Source: Nemophila menziesii (taxonomy: Eukaryota > Streptophyta > Magnoliopsida > Boraginales > Hydrophyllaceae). From it: a DNA stretch of 64,000 nt. The DNA is taken from NCBI GenBank assembly GCA_029959085.1, contig JARWIR010000005.1, positions 1,676,501-1,740,500 of the forward strand. Direction: 5' to 3'. Below, piece after piece: positions 1 through 12,600 of this stretch. The translations under genes were made by a program, and so were the position numbers. The notes below the pieces were generated by a model. It had not been told where the DNA came from, ran no database searches, and saw only the letters and a list, made by a program, of their open reading frames with translations. Positions within the stretch are counted from its first letter, which is position 1. The number at the start of each line of letters is the position of its first letter.

Positions 1-3000
1 GAAAGTGAAACCGAATCGGAAGCATCCGATGAAGAGGGTTTTCATATTTATAGTGATGAGAATGAAGATAGTAGTAAAGACGACGATGACGAGGATGATT
101 GTTCTAATCCAACTAAGTACAATTTTGGTTCTCTTGATATGAGCGAAAAATTTGAATGTCATGATCGGAAAAAGAGTCAACCATCTTCCATGGTGAAAGG
201 ATTTAAACTCATGTTGGGTGAGCGATACGCTTCTAGGCGTGCTCTTTTATTGGACGTGAGAAGGTGGCACCTTAAAAATCACAAGGAATGTAAAGCAAAA
301 AGGATAACTAATCAATACATTACACACATTTGTGTACATCCTAAAGACAGGTGTGGATTTTATATTTGCGGTAGTTTTAATAGTAGTAGTAATGTGTAGA
401 AAATTAGTAGGTTAAAAGAACTTAAGTGTCAACACGGAATACTCGTGAAAAATCACCGACAATCGACTTCGGATTTTGTTAGGGATGAAATATTCGCAAT
501 GGTGAATACCGATATAGCTATGAAAATTGGATTGATACAAACTCAAATTCATAAGGACTATGGTCATTTCATTTCATATGGTAAGGCATAGTGGGGTAAA
601 CAAAAAGTGCTCGAAAAATTATTCGGAACGCATGAACGTGCGTTCACAGATTTGTCTAAAATTTTGAATGCTTTACGAATCATTAACCAAGGAACAATAT
701 ACGAGTTTGAGTATAAATATGTGGTCGGTAACCAAGCTACATTTAATATGGGTTTTTGTGCATATAAAGCTAATATCGAAGGATTCAAGCATATGCCCGT
801 GGTTAGCATTGATGCCACCCATTTATATGGAAAGTGTAACGGTAAACTACTTATTGCGGTTGGGTACGATGCGGACAATCAACTATTTTCATTAGCTTAT
901 GCGCTAGTCGATGAAGAGGCGACGGTTTCATGGACATTTTTTTGACTTGTTTAAAAAAATATGTCACGAAGAATCGAAAAATATGTTTATTGCCGAATCG
1001 ACACATAGAGGTATATTGTGAAGCGTACGCGATGTATTTCCGGAACCTGAAGGAGTCCATCGATTTTGTGCGTGTCACTTAGCTAGCAATTTGAATCACA
1101 AATTTAAAAATCGTTTGGCAAAAAAGACTTTCATGGATCTTGCTTAGGTGTCAGATATTCATGACAAAAAATACATGGGTTGGGTTGAAGATATCCCTAA
1201 AGAAAGATGGTCTCTTTCACATGACGGGGGGTACCGTTATGGTAATATGACAACTGACAACAAACTTATGAGATATTTTTAACAATGTTTTGAAGGGAGT
1301 TAGGGGGTTTCCTGTAACGGCTATTGTATTGTTAACATTTGAGAAAAGTGCCGGTTACTTTGTGAAAAGGAGACAACTAGGGAAACATGCCTTGCTAGAC
1401 GGATTGGTGTTCCCACCGCAGGTCACCATTGGATTACATAAAAGTGAGAAATATGCGACTGGTTATGGTGCTAACCTTTACGACGCAGATGATAATATTT
1501 GTGTAGGTAAGATGTGGTATGAGATCAGATAGCGATAAAACGAGTTTCATCATAAACATAAACGAACAAATATGTACGTGTGGAAGGTGGCAAATATTGC
1601 ACCGTCCATGTGGCCAATTTATTTGTATTACTCAAATGTACGATAAAAATAAAGGATACTACGCGTACGTTTCTGAGTATTTAACGCTTTCAAAGTACAT
1701 GGATTCGTATGCTGGAAAGTTCTGTCCCCTTATGGATGTTTTCGACTACCTAACTTACGAAGGATATGAAGTTTTGGCTTGTAAGTCTAGAATAATTACG
1801 AAGAGTGGTCGAAGGAGATCTTCCAGAATTTACAACTGATGTCTCCTCATTTGTGATAGATTTATATTAGGACGAGACATCATTTTTAGTGATTTAGAAG
1901 TCATTATAGTCGATTTTCTTGAGAAATGCTACACTTTCCTATTTTGAGTCTTGATTTAGTAAAATAATGTTTTTAGAGCATATTGGGTTTAATTATTTAT
2001 TTAGTGTGAAGCTTTAAAGATAATTATGGAGCTTAATTAGAGTCCAAGTCAAAGATTACAACTTATGGAAAGAGATTTGCATGGTAATTGGAGATAAGGA
2101 AATAAAAGCTAAAAAGATGGAAAAGGAAAAGCTGCCTAAATCTGGGATTCTGCATACACGTCCAAAGATATGCGTTTTTACCTAAGAAATGGGCCGAATT
2201 TGGTGATTTCCTTCTTTAGGGTCAAGATAATTCTGTTGCGATTCTTTTGGTATCTTATGGAGCTCAAACCGACTAATAACGAAGAAGATATGCTCAAAAC
2301 GGTCCAGCAGTGTTTATCTTTATTTCCATACGAATTAGAGTTGGGCTTGGAGTCCACTACTTACTTCTCCTTCAAGAAAACGAATTAGGGCTTCCAAGAC
2401 ACCTATAAATACACCCTTATACCATTGTAAACATGTCCTTGCTCAGTTTCAAGCTTAGGCTTAGTCCTTACTTGTATTTTCTTAGTTTTAAATAATAGCT
2501 TAGTCCTCATAATTAAATATTCATCCTTAGAATCAAGCTATTCATCAAAGAAGCAAGCTGACCTATAGAGGAAGACAAGAAGAAGAAGCTGGAGAGTGAC
2601 AAACTCCTCTTCTACATCTCACCTTCTCTATATTTAGGGTAATTAGCTATAGATTTATGCTCAACCATATTTCTAAGCTTTTATTCTGTAAGTTTTACTT
2701 TTAATTGTTGGGTTATTATTTTGTCTACATTCATTAATACTATTTGTTATTTTAATTGATTGAGCTTGGCGTATATTGCTATTATGTGTTCTGACTTATT
2801 GTTACAATCTTAGATCTGATCAATCTTAGGATTAATCTTAGTTATTGACAACACCACATAATCGTCTAGTTTTGATATTTGCCTACCCAGATAGCCATAA
2901 AGGTTTGATTTGATCACCAATCATTACTTAGGAATCCCTAGTAGTGGAGAGGTTTCTCCTAAGTCTAGAAAAGGCTAGGTAGAATTTAGAATCCTGGTTA

Positions 3001-3451
3001 ATATATAATGCTTAATGTGACAGGTTAGAATAACAATTTAGTAATAGACTTAGTAATCCTAATCTATTAGACTTACATTCATATTTGGTTATTTGTTTTA
3101 TTTATTTGCATTAGATTGTTATTTCATCTTTTTATATTTTTATCTTAACATCTAAATTCATCTACGCTTGTTAAATATAAGTAGATCTAACGGATACAAT
3201 CCCTGCGAACGAACTTGACTTATCATTAAAACTTGCATACGATCTGTGATACTTGCAGTGAGTTCCGTGGTTCCCAAGGGTGTGTGATCTTTATTATTAT
3301 CTTTATTTATCTATTATTTTATCACACCTTTGCCCCCACCAACAACGAAATTGATGCTAGAGAAGATCGAGTTACCAATCGGGGTGGTACTTGCAAACAA
3401 TATGGGTACAACAAAAAGACTTGTGGTAGGCCTCGGAAAAATAGAAAGTAG
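1..3451 (+). pseudogene. MuDR-type MULE transposase pseudogene, 5' end outside window
   Basis: Remnant of a Mutator-like transposase. An acidic N-terminal stretch is open from base 1, and the MuDR DNA-binding-type region ends at a stop at 397-399. A second block (607-945) contains the MULE core VVSIDATHLYG, with the first catalytic Asp present. The second acidic site, normally SDRH, reads AESTH. 'HRFCACHLA' follows near 1058 and 'LLTFEKSAGYFVKRR' near 1330. The SWIM zinc finger (about 1570-1625) reads CTC-x7-C-G-Q, with the usual final His replaced by Gln. Stops at 397 and 588 and frameshifts near 940 and 1280 break the frame. The C-terminal zinc knuckle and basic tail (CKQYGYNKKTCGRPRKNRK) resume at 3347-3451, after a solo LTR that interrupts the gene. 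Identification as a MULE transposase is secure; it cannot make a full protein. Confidence 0.9.
1837..3341. mobile_element. Solo LTR inserted in the MULE transposase gene
   Basis: A 1505-bp insert begins TGATGTC and ends CCCCCACCA. It is flanked by a 5-bp direct duplication ACAAC (1832-1836 and 3342-3346). Removing it rejoins the transposase reading frame (RIYN to NEIDAREDR). The TG...CA ends and 5-bp duplication are those of an LTR retrotransposon. There is no internal coding sequence, so it is a solo LTR left by LTR-LTR recombination. The length and TGATG start would suit a Ty3-type (Athila-like) LTR, but the family is not established here. Confidence 0.85.
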
Positions 3452-3629
3452 TTTCACTCATGTTTTATTTATTATTTTGTTGTAATATTGTTGAATTATA
3501 CATGCTTCGTGTATAATCAAACATAACAAGTATTTTTTGATTTTGATTTGGGTTTGTTTGCTTTATTGTGGTTTACTTTTGATTAGGGTTGATTTGTGAT
3601 AGGTACAACAACAAAAAAAACTCCCAAGA

Positions 3630-3750
3630 CTCGGGCGGTGGGTCGAAGACCGCCCTTAAAGTCAGAGACTCTTTTTTGCCTCGCAAAGTGCGGGCGGCTA
3701 ACGGGAGAACGCCCTTCATTAAGGGCAGTTCTTCGCATGCCGCCCCTTCA
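3630..3750. repeat. Left cluster of GGGCGGT/ACCGCCC hairpin repeats
   Basis: GGGCGGT at about 3634 pairs with ACCGCCC at about 3650 across a 9-base loop. A second set (GGGCGGCTAACG, AACGCCCTTC, AAGGGCAGTT, GCCGCCC) follows to about 3746. The local GC content is far above the surrounding sequence. Confidence 0.75.
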
Positions 3751-4050
3751 AGACAGAGAGTTTTCTTTTTTAGAATTTTCCTCTCGGTTTAATGATTCGT
3801 CTAACTAATATCTAAAATTGCAAGATTGGTTCAACTTAAAACAATCATATCAAAGGAAATTTTTACAAAGTAAATTTTTACAAAGAAAATCTTGTAAATG
3901 ACATAAAACCAAACGTTTCAAACATTTGTTAATCCGTTTACAACTAACAATACCAAATGTTTCAAACAATCGTTAATGCGATTACAACTAACAATACGAA
4001 TATCTAACAATACCAAAACTAATAACTAGAAACAAACACATCTAAAATGA

Positions 4051-5955
4051 TTAACGAATATTTCCACGTCTCCTCCTTGACGGTCTGCTTGTGGTAGGAA
4101 TAGCAGGTTCCTCTTGAATAACATTCAAACCGGCTATTTGTCCGATCAATTCTTGCTCTCCTGCAAATTCTAGCATCTATCTCATGTGATCTTTCATATC
4201 ATCAATAGTAACCCCCGGCTTGGCCACACGGTATGCCCCGTTAATAGTAGCTTGTATCTGGCATTATACAAACAAATTAATATATGCAATTAAACAAAAT
4301 AAATAAAAAGGTTTAGATATTTACAATTTTGTTAAGTTGAGATCCCCTAGGATGATACTCTGGATCTTCTTCATCGGCCAAGTTTCGAGCTAGAGGAGGG
4401 CCGCTAAATAAGCGAGTATTTTTGCGATACCATCTATCGTATTCTGGAGTACACCCAATGCCTTCTACTAAATCTTATATCATGTACTCTCTTGCGTTAG
4501 TCCACTTTTGGATTTCACTCTCGTACTTCAGTCTCCAATTCTCGCCTGATTTGCCTATTCGATCCATTGTAGTATGATAACGATCTTCCTCTACATCGAT
4601 AGGTTTGGGAATACCTTGAATGAACCCGAATTGCCTCAACACGCGATCGGGTCGGTACCACTCAATGTTGTTGAAATGGATAAGTGGCACGACACATAAA
4701 TACTCCTCGCGGCATTGCAGGCAGGTTTCGCCAACTAGATGACTTCTAATACCCTTGTAGGGCCTCAAATTAACCTAATCGAGATAAATAAAATAATTAT
4801 AAATATTTAGCTTTCCAACTAATCCAAAAAAACCAACCTGATTGGGTTCTTGCATGTCTAATTCGTCGCGATAAATTCTTAAACTCCGACCGCAACTATT
4901 CGCTCATGTTTTTTATCCATTCCAACTAACAAATTATAAACACGTAAACATTAATAACACAATATTCTTAATATGACGTTAACAATAAAAAATTAACTTA
5001 TTATCTAGTAGCGGGACCGTATCCTTCGAGTACAGGATTGTCTTTTACTCGAGGTCTACAATGTAAATAGTCCCAATACCATATCTATGTAATGAATAAA
5101 AATTCAATTATTCGTATGAAATATTACGAGAGTTAAAATTAAAAGAAATACCTGTAAGAGTCGACCACACCCCTTGAGTGTTCCCATTGTTCCCTCGTAA
5201 GCTTGACAAAGACCGTTGTATAAGTATGAAAGCGTGGCCGAACCCCAACTATATCGAGCGGGCTCCGTCAAATCAAGCAATAATGGAAGATAGATTTGCG
5301 GCACGGTGTTTTGTTTCCCAAATGGGAAAAGAAAAGTCCCAATTAAATACAGAATATACGTCGTCTCGTAGTGGCGTAATCATCGATAGTTGCGTTATCA
5401 CCGGGAGTAGTTTCGCCAAATGTGGTCCTTAACCACGCAATCTTGATTACTTTACGCCCACTCCGTTCTTGTATAGAAAGGACCCCAAATAAACAAAGAC
5501 AAGTATATTCAAAGTCAAAGTGAGTGGGAATTGGATCACTCACTGCACGACCTCGGATAGGTAGCCCCAATATCATCGACACATCGCGTAAAGTGACGGT
5601 CATCTCACCAACGGGCATATGAAAAGTATGAGTCACCCATCTCCACCTTTCGACCATCGCAGAGAGTAGAGCTTGGTCCAAAACAATCCTATCAATTTTT
5701 CGTATCTCCCCTAACCCGACTTGTTCGACAAGGGGAACCACCTGTGAGTCCAATTTCCACGGAGTAAAGGCTAAGGGTTTGATCATGGTACCGGCATATC
5801 GCCCCTATAAACAAAAATTTAAATAACTATTAACAACACAATTAAATTATATGATTACAATAAAAAACTTACATCCACACCACTTGACTTTTATGATCAT
5901 ATTTCTTTTGTCTCCATAAAACCGAGTTTGAATCGTTAGTCGACGACGAAGCCAT
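4051..5955 (-). pseudogene. Plant mobile domain (MAIN/MAIL-like) protein pseudogene
   Basis: A multi-exon gene on the minus strand. A short first exon (MASSSTNDSNS...) starts at 5955. The main exon (5786-5360) reads MIKPLAFTPWKLD, then VERWRWVTHTFHMPVGEMT and LRDVSMILGLPIRG, the signature of the aminotransferase-like plant mobile domain. It continues as LIGTFLFPFGKQ and SYLYNGLCQAYEG to about 5155. Next come WYWDYLHCRPRVK (about 5090-5010), RIYRDELDMQEPNQ (about 4890-4845), EWYRPDRVLRQFGFIQGIP (about 4670-4610) and a basic end RPSRRRRG. A frameshift near 5360, another at the exon 1 junction, and stops near 4920 and 4475 disable it. PMD proteins occur as host genes (MAIN, MAIL1) and as cargo of MULE and Ty3 elements. 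The hairpin repeats around this copy favour the transposon-borne kind. Confidence 0.8.
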
Positions 5956-5984
5956 TATACCCTAACAAGAAATAAGAACCAATA

Positions 5985-6440
5985 AATAAATAAAAGGACT
6001 AATAGTGCAATTATATAAACTTAAAGGACAAATAGTGAAATTATTAAAATTAACAAAACACATAAATTCCCATTATATACAATTAAGGGGTTCATTTGCA
6101 ATTACAATAAACTTAAAGGACTAATAGTGCAATTATCAAAATAAAAAAGGACCAATTATACGATTACCTAGAATTATCAATTACTTTGAAATTCTAGTTA
6201 TATACAATTTAAGGGTTACTATTACAATTACAATAAACTTAAAGGACTAATAGTGCAATTATCAAACTTAAAAAGGATCAAATGTGCAATTACCTAAAAT
6301 TATCAACTATTTTGAAATTCAAGTTATATACAATATTGGGTATACTATTGCAATTAAATTGAACTTAATGGGTTAATATTGCAATTACAAAAATTAAAAA
6401 GGACCAATTGTGCAATTACCAAAAATTATCAATTTATTCC
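5985..6440. repeat. 126-bp AT-rich tandem repeat upstream of PMD pseudogene
   Basis: The phrase ACTTAAAGGACTAATAGTGC recurs at about 6111 and 6237, and diverged at 6363, giving a period of 126 bp. A partial unit precedes it. The array lies directly 5' of the PMD gene start, inside the element. No coding potential was seen. Confidence 0.75.
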
Positions 6441-6689
6441 ACTAAATTACACCAAAAAAATATCACACGAAATTACTACTCTAATATAACTCAAGCATGC
6501 ATTGATAAATCAAACTTAAAAATCGAAAAAAAATGATAGAACCCTAGCCTTAGATTTTAAATTTAAAAGCAAGATGGGCTTCAGTATAGGAGTTGAATCG
6601 GCTTGAAGAGAAGCACAAAGCGGCAGCAGCACGGCAAGGGGCGACAAAGGGGCGGAAAGGGGTGGAGGGTTTGAGTTGGTATAGTTTTT

Positions 6690-6965
6690 CCGAGTGGTTT
6701 TATGTTTCTGCGTTCAAAACTATATTTTGTTAAGGGCGGTGGTCGGTACATCGTCATTCATTCAAAAAATAAAATTGCACTAGGGGCGGTTGGCTGGAAA
6801 CCGCGCTCCTGGCGGAAACAAGTTTGTACTAAGGGCGGTTGTGACAAGATACCGCCCTTAATTAAAATCCATTTTTAAAAAAAATTATACTAAGGGCGGT
6901 CAACGAAGAACCGCCCTCTCCCTAATCAAAAAATTAAGCAAGGGCGGTAAGCGGGCTACCACCTG
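6690..6965. repeat. Right cluster of GGGCGGT/ACCGCCC hairpin repeats
   Basis: Four or more copies of (T)AAGGGCGGT and its complement ACCGCCCTTA lie here, including pairs at about 6834/6862 and 6895/6921. They match the left cluster at 3630-3750 and mark the other side of the PMD-carrying element. Confidence 0.75.
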
Positions 6966-7093
6966 GGTGCTAAACTCGCAATGCTTTTCCTAATATGCCA
7001 AATCACCAATTTCTATAATAAAAGGTTAACCCCAAAAAAAACTCTATAAAAGGTGAAATAGAGATTTACTAGAAACATTATTGTAGAAAGATG

Positions 7094-7734
7094 TAGGGGT
7101 GGGCAAATGAGAACCAGATAACCAAACCGAACCAAAATAACCAAAAATCGAATAACCAAATGGTTCGGTTTTTAATTTTTTTTTTTAAAACCAATTTTTT
7201 GGTTCGGTTCGACTTATTACGTAAAAACCGAACCAAAAAAAACCGAACTAACGAAGGAAAAAATAGGGAATGTGTGAACTTCTTTTATGTGGGCGATTTT
7301 TTTTTTTAAGAATTTATCATTTACGTGAAATTTTTTAGTTGTACTATTCGATGGTGCTATTAGTGAGAATTTTTTCTATATCACTTAAGATTATAAGTAT
7401 TCATTACTTGATTGATTTTATAAATCATGATTGTATGAAATAGGAAGTAATATATTTAAATTTATTGTAGTATTGTAAATTAAGATAAGTATTTTTAGAT
7501 TATAAGTTTATATTTAATTGATATATTAATAGTCTACATGGACAAGTAATAGTAGCATAATTGTATTGAAATATTAGTCTCTATTGGACAATGTATTTCA
7601 AGAAATGGGGTGAAAATATTATTGACCAAGCATCTGAATTCGAAGCGAATCAAAATCGAACGAAAACGAACCAATTCCGGACCAAAAATCGAATGTGGGA
7701 CCAAATGCGAACCACCCGGTTTGGCTCACCCCTA
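7094..7734. mobile_element. Non-autonomous hAT element (641 bp)
   Basis: The ends are TAGGGGTGGGCAAA and TTTGGCTCACCCCTA, which form imperfect terminal inverted repeats. The 8-bp flanks GAAAGATG (7086-7093) and GACAGATG (7735-7742) match at 7 of 8 bases, as expected for hAT. Inside both ends lie runs of AACCGAACC / GGTTCGGTTC, a common feature of small plant hAT elements. No transposase is encoded. Confidence 0.85.
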
Positions 7735-7744
7735 GACAGATGTA

Positions 7745-9165
7745 GCCGTACTTTAGGAAGTTTTCCTTTACAAAAATAGTAAGAAAAAAAGGAGAGGCTA
7801 GGGAAATATTTTGTGGTTGTGGATGGATTGGTGGGATGAATTGTCTAGTCAATTACTGTCTGAATTTTGGGCCACACATTTGGGGTAGAACAACAACTAC
7901 CGTTGAGACATTTTTACACATGGCTAGTGGGTCCCACCTAATTATGTAATCTCAACTAGTCTTGCAATGGTCCGACGACGGCGCTTATCCTTATTTGACG
8001 CGTAATATTTTCTGAGATATTTTGATTTTGCTCTTACTTGGGCCCAAGTGGATTAATGCCTAGTCATCACCAAGATATTTTGAATTATTCATCCTATTTG
8101 ACAAAAAAAAAAAAAAAACTGCTCACCTCACCAAGATATTTTGTGTGCTCATTCTCGCCCAATTCGCTACTTCTTTGTCTATTCGAGATATTTGACAATT
8201 CCAAACAAAAAAAAAAGATTTTTGATTATTGTGTTATCTTTAATACTAGTAACAGGGATGAAATAATTCACTTCGAATTAAATGAATTCTTGGAGAATAT
8301 TTTTAATATTATAGATTTTGGGAATGATAATTGAAAAAGGGTGATTCTCCTTTATTGAAAAATGTTTGGGAGTTAAAGGATATTATTTATGGGTCCTTAG
8401 AAATAGAAGGCGGGAGAGTATTTTGGCTTTGTTGTTTTCTTCAGAAAATGCGCGTCACATTACACATGGGATATCAAGTAAAGAATTTTATTCATTATAT
8501 AAAAAACCTTATGATTTATTTCGTTGGAATTTTTTTATTAAACCTTGGACGAATATTATTTGGGACTCGTGTGTATTTCCTAAACATGCAATTATTGTTT
8601 TGACAGTTTTGAGGGAAAGACTTAAAACTAAGGATCACATGACTTATTTGAAGTTGGATCCTCTTTGTAATTAATGTGGGAAAGATTTTGAGTCAAATAA
8701 ACACTTTTTTTTCGATTGTGCTTATTCGAGGGCTATTTGGGTTGAGATAAAGTCTTGGCTAGGATTTGATAAGGAGATGAACACGCTTCTAAGTTCTTTG
8801 AATTGGCTTAAAAAGTTTAAAGCTAGAGAAAATTAGAGGAGAAAAGCATGGATGATTGGATTTGGAGTTGTCGTGTATTGTATTTGGAAAGCGAGAAATC
8901 ACCTAGCTATGAGAGGTGAATCTTCATCTAGAAAAACGGTTACCAAGGAAATTATATGGTGCATATATTCCATTTTGTTTTCCTTGTTCCCTCATAATTC
9001 GTTTATGGATGATAGTGGAAGATTAGCTTGTATTAGTATTAGTAGGATGTAGTCGTATTTAGCTTCTTTGTTGCTATCTTAGCCTTTTAGTTTAGGTAGG
9101 TAACTCTCTTGTATAGTGTACATTTATTTTTATTAATACAACCTCTGACCTAACCCAAAAAATAA
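7745..9165 (+). pseudogene. L1-type LINE 3' fragment with zf-RVT domain
   Basis: The 3' part of a LINE ORF2. The reverse-transcriptase-associated zinc-binding domain is readable in one frame from 8366: WTNIIWDSCVFPKHA, RLKTKDHMTYLKLDPLC, then after a stop (8672) CGKDFESNKHFFFDC and AIWVEIKSWLG. 'CIWKARNHLAMRG' follows near 8886, in the same frame after another stop at about 8834. The upstream part (7745-8330) is only faintly LINE-like. The fragment ends near an A-rich tail at about 9160. It belongs to the same family as the minus-strand fragments at 33480-33800 and 45120-47220, which share RLxTKD-M--xIKLDPLC and WLKKF-type phrases. Confidence 0.75.
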
Positions 9166-9310
9166 AATAGGGACGAGCGTTCTTGTTTAAAAATGTATTT
9201 TTTATTATTAAAAATTGTAGATTTTTAATCAATAACTGATTAATTAATGGCCACATAACGCTTTATTCAAAAACTTAAAGTATAACATTCAATATAAGGT
9301 ATTAAGGAAC

Positions 9311-9560
9311 TGTCAGCGGCAAGCTGGACGATCCACCCAATAATCATGGAAATCCGGAGACTGGCAAATAATGGAGGACTAGATAACTTTCAAAAATATT
9401 CCAAGACAATCAACGAGCAGGCAGACAGACTCGCGAAAAACTCTAGACAAAAGGCAACCAGGTCCTGACTATGGGATTTACCGACAATTTACGATGCGTT
9501 TATAAATTAGGGATCAGATAGAAGACGGTGGATAGAGATATGTACTTAAACGACAAAAAA
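9311..9560 (+). pseudogene. LINE RNase H C-terminal remnant
   Basis: A frame around 9320-9470 reads NEQADRLAKNSRQ, then after a stop DLPTIYDAFIN. This matches the end of plant LINE RNase H domains (an ADxLAK motif followed by a short hydrophobic tail). An A-rich run at 9555-9562 follows. Only the 3' end of the element is present. Confidence 0.6.
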
Positions 9561-9600
9561 AAGGTATAACATTCCCTTATATGGATCCAAGTAACATGAT

Positions 9601-12600
9601 TTGCTTTTTTACTATATTCAAAGACTTAAACAAATTGATTTTTCAATTGAACTACGCGAGGTTTTTGATACACTCAGTTTCCGTGTAAAGTTTAAAATCG
9701 GCGAGCCCATACAAACCAGATTATTCCTTGGCCAAGAAGACGGGGCAGGATGGTCCATCTTCAGGTACGAGGACCTGGTGTTCTTTTGTTTTGATTGCGG
9801 TAAACTTGGGCATAAATAGGAAGATTGTCCTAGGCCTACAATCAAACTTATCAACATAAATGCTAGACGATTCTTTGACTGGAGCCTTGACTATGTCCGC
9901 GTCTCTCGTTCATCTCCTATTTTTACTGTCAGACGTAAGTAATATGTTGGCTACTCTTTACTCATTTCTCATTACAAATGGGCAAGAGAAGAACACATAG
10001 CAATTACTCCACTACGTATGGAATCATTCATACCCTAGTTCAATAATCTTTTCCACCGTCCGGGTGTTAGTCCGATTACAACTGCTCCTACTACTTTGGC
10101 CACAAGCACATGAGTATTTGAATCACGAGTACAAATAATGAAATATAATTTAAAACCCACTTCAGTTAAATAATAATACCCCAAATGCATTAAAAGCAAA
10201 ACAATAATCAATTTATTCTTACAAGTATTAATCCTAAGCAATAATGTAATAATCAAGCATGGTACAACATTTGAGTTAAATAGTTTAGAAATAATTTATA
10301 GGCAAATTAGGACTAAAACAAAATTACCCAAAAGGTTTTAGAGATGGAGAAGTGTAGACACGTTACGGTGAAACTCCGGCGTTGTTTCTTCCTCCTCTAG
10401 ATTTTCCTGATTGCTTCTGTAGTTGGATTTCTTCTTTGGAAATAAGCCTCGGCTGCCAAAAGATGAGATAAAACTAATAGGATCTGATATTTATAATGTT
10501 AAATTCACTTGGGTGGGCCTTGGACTCATTAAAAAGAACTAACCCATCCCAAATTCGTTTTACACCAAGATGGGACAGGTTCGAGTCACGCCAAATTGCA
10601 GAAAACATAACTTCTTCGTTACAACTCCGAATTGCAAAAATAAGTTGCCAATGCAACCTTGAATTAGAGCCCTATAATTTTCTCATATAGCTCATCAAAA
10701 TTCTTTGTCAATCTCGCATGGCATAGAAAGCAATCCATTCTAATTCTAGTTGGTGACTCTTTCACTTTCTAAAAATGATTTCTTTTGCCCTTTACTCTTA
10801 ATTTCCTACTTATATCTTCTTTACTCAACTTCTAATCCATGTCTTGGCATCTTATATCATCCATGTACCTAAAAGCTTCAATTTAACAAAAAAAAAAAAT
10901 CACGCGCAAATAGCTATAAAGGGGAAACTACCCAAAACAAGGCAAGAAATGAGTTTATACCAAATAATAGGGAAATATCTCTCAACTGAGCACAAAAGGA
11001 ATATAAAAAGATGTCTCACAAGTCACAATGTGTTTATTTGTCACAAAAGGGAGACATCACCTACACTCTCTCATCTTCTATTTTCGGATAAATCGCTTGT
11101 CTTTTTGTCACTTGACGGGCTAAATGTCTCAGAATTCAAACTCGTGATTGACTTGTACGTTGAAGTCTCTAGGCAGCAGGTGAAGTTGAACAAATTATCA
11201 GTTTGTTTCAGCCATGATACTACAAAAAACATTCAAACAACTACAACCAATACACTACAGATTTAGGAAACAGATGATCTAGGTAAATATCTTGGAATAC
11301 CGTTATGTCACAAAATATCTAAGATCGACACACTCTCGTGGATAGCAGACAAGGTCTTTAACAAAGCTTAGGGCTACCATCAGAAGGAGGGGAATAGGTA
11401 CTCATTAAGGCGATACTTCAGGCTATTCCTAATTATGTTATGTCGGTATACTTATTTCTGCAAACTTTATGTGATAAGCTTTCAAGTAAAATAGAAAACT
11501 TTGGGTGGAACTCTCCTGAAAGACAAAGGAAATATTGGGTTGCTTGGTAAAAACTAACGATGAATAAATTTAAGACAGCCTCATATTCAGGGACTTCAAA
11601 CGAATGAACTTTGCACTGCTAGTAGCATAGACATGGCGAATTATGCACAATCCAGAATCACTAGCAACGTGGAATCTCAAAGTAATTTACTACCCAAATG
11701 AGATTTTGAGGATACGAATATCATACAAGCGCAATCATGGTCATATGCAAGTATAATAGAGAAAGGAATTTTCCTACTAAAAAACAGGTTAATGCAAATC
11801 GATAGTGGTGAACAACAAACATATAGAACCATAGATGGATGGAGTTTCCAAGCTTACTTGAAAAACCGCCAAATACTTGCATTAACACAGTGTCTCATTT
11901 AATGAGGTCAGACACAGATGAATGGGACACATAACTTCTTGATGTAATTTTTTAAAGGACCAACACTAAATAGAATTAAAAATATAGCTATATATCATCG
12001 TCAATCTCTAGACTTGTTTATCTGGCCATTTACCAAATCAGGTGTTTACTCCACTAAATCAGGATACAGAGTTTTATGTGACGACTATCTAGGAAATACA
12101 CCACAGACAACAAAAGCAAACAACTTCTGGAATCCTAAGATCTAGGATTTGGTTGGGAGATCTAATATCCCTACTAAAGTTTGATCTTTGGATGGAATTG
12201 TTGTAAGAACATACTTCTTACAACAACCAACTTGAGAAAATGGAAATGTGCGACAATAGACAAATGCTACTGGTGCCCAGACACAGTGGAGACAATCGAG
12301 CACCTTCTCACATACCCTATCAACAGCTTAGCATAATTACTTGGGCAGTTTCCTCACTTCAGATTTATGTGGACAAACACTTAAAATGACAATATAGGTG
12401 ATTAAATGTTTCAATCACTACAGCATACGCCAAAGGAGGACGGGATGGAAATATCATGAATTCGTACATTCTTTTTACCATGTGGAATATCTAGAAGGCG
12501 AGAATAAAATTCTATCATGACTTGGGTAACGTAAAAGCCGAGAAAATTATAAACTCAATAAATATTGCCATGAAGAAACTGTTCGGCCCTGATTTGAGAG

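Larger units (their letters stand above)
3590..7000. mobile_element. PMD-carrying DNA transposon remnant (borders approximate)
   Basis: The PMD pseudogene at 4051-5955 is bracketed by two clusters of GC-rich hairpin repeats (about 3630-3750 and 6690-6965) that share the unit GGGCGGT...ACCGCCC. Similar repeats on both sides of a gene are the usual subterminal layout of CACTA or MULE elements. I could not find terminal inverted repeats or a target duplication, so superfamily and exact ends are open. It may be part of the same large MULE as the transposase to its left, since the two genes are convergent, or a separate element. Confidence 0.5.

Noticed and set aside
8038..8334. Separate 98-codon gene
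   Set aside because: It continues into the LINE zf-RVT remnant, contains an A run, and only its last third resembles LINE sequence.
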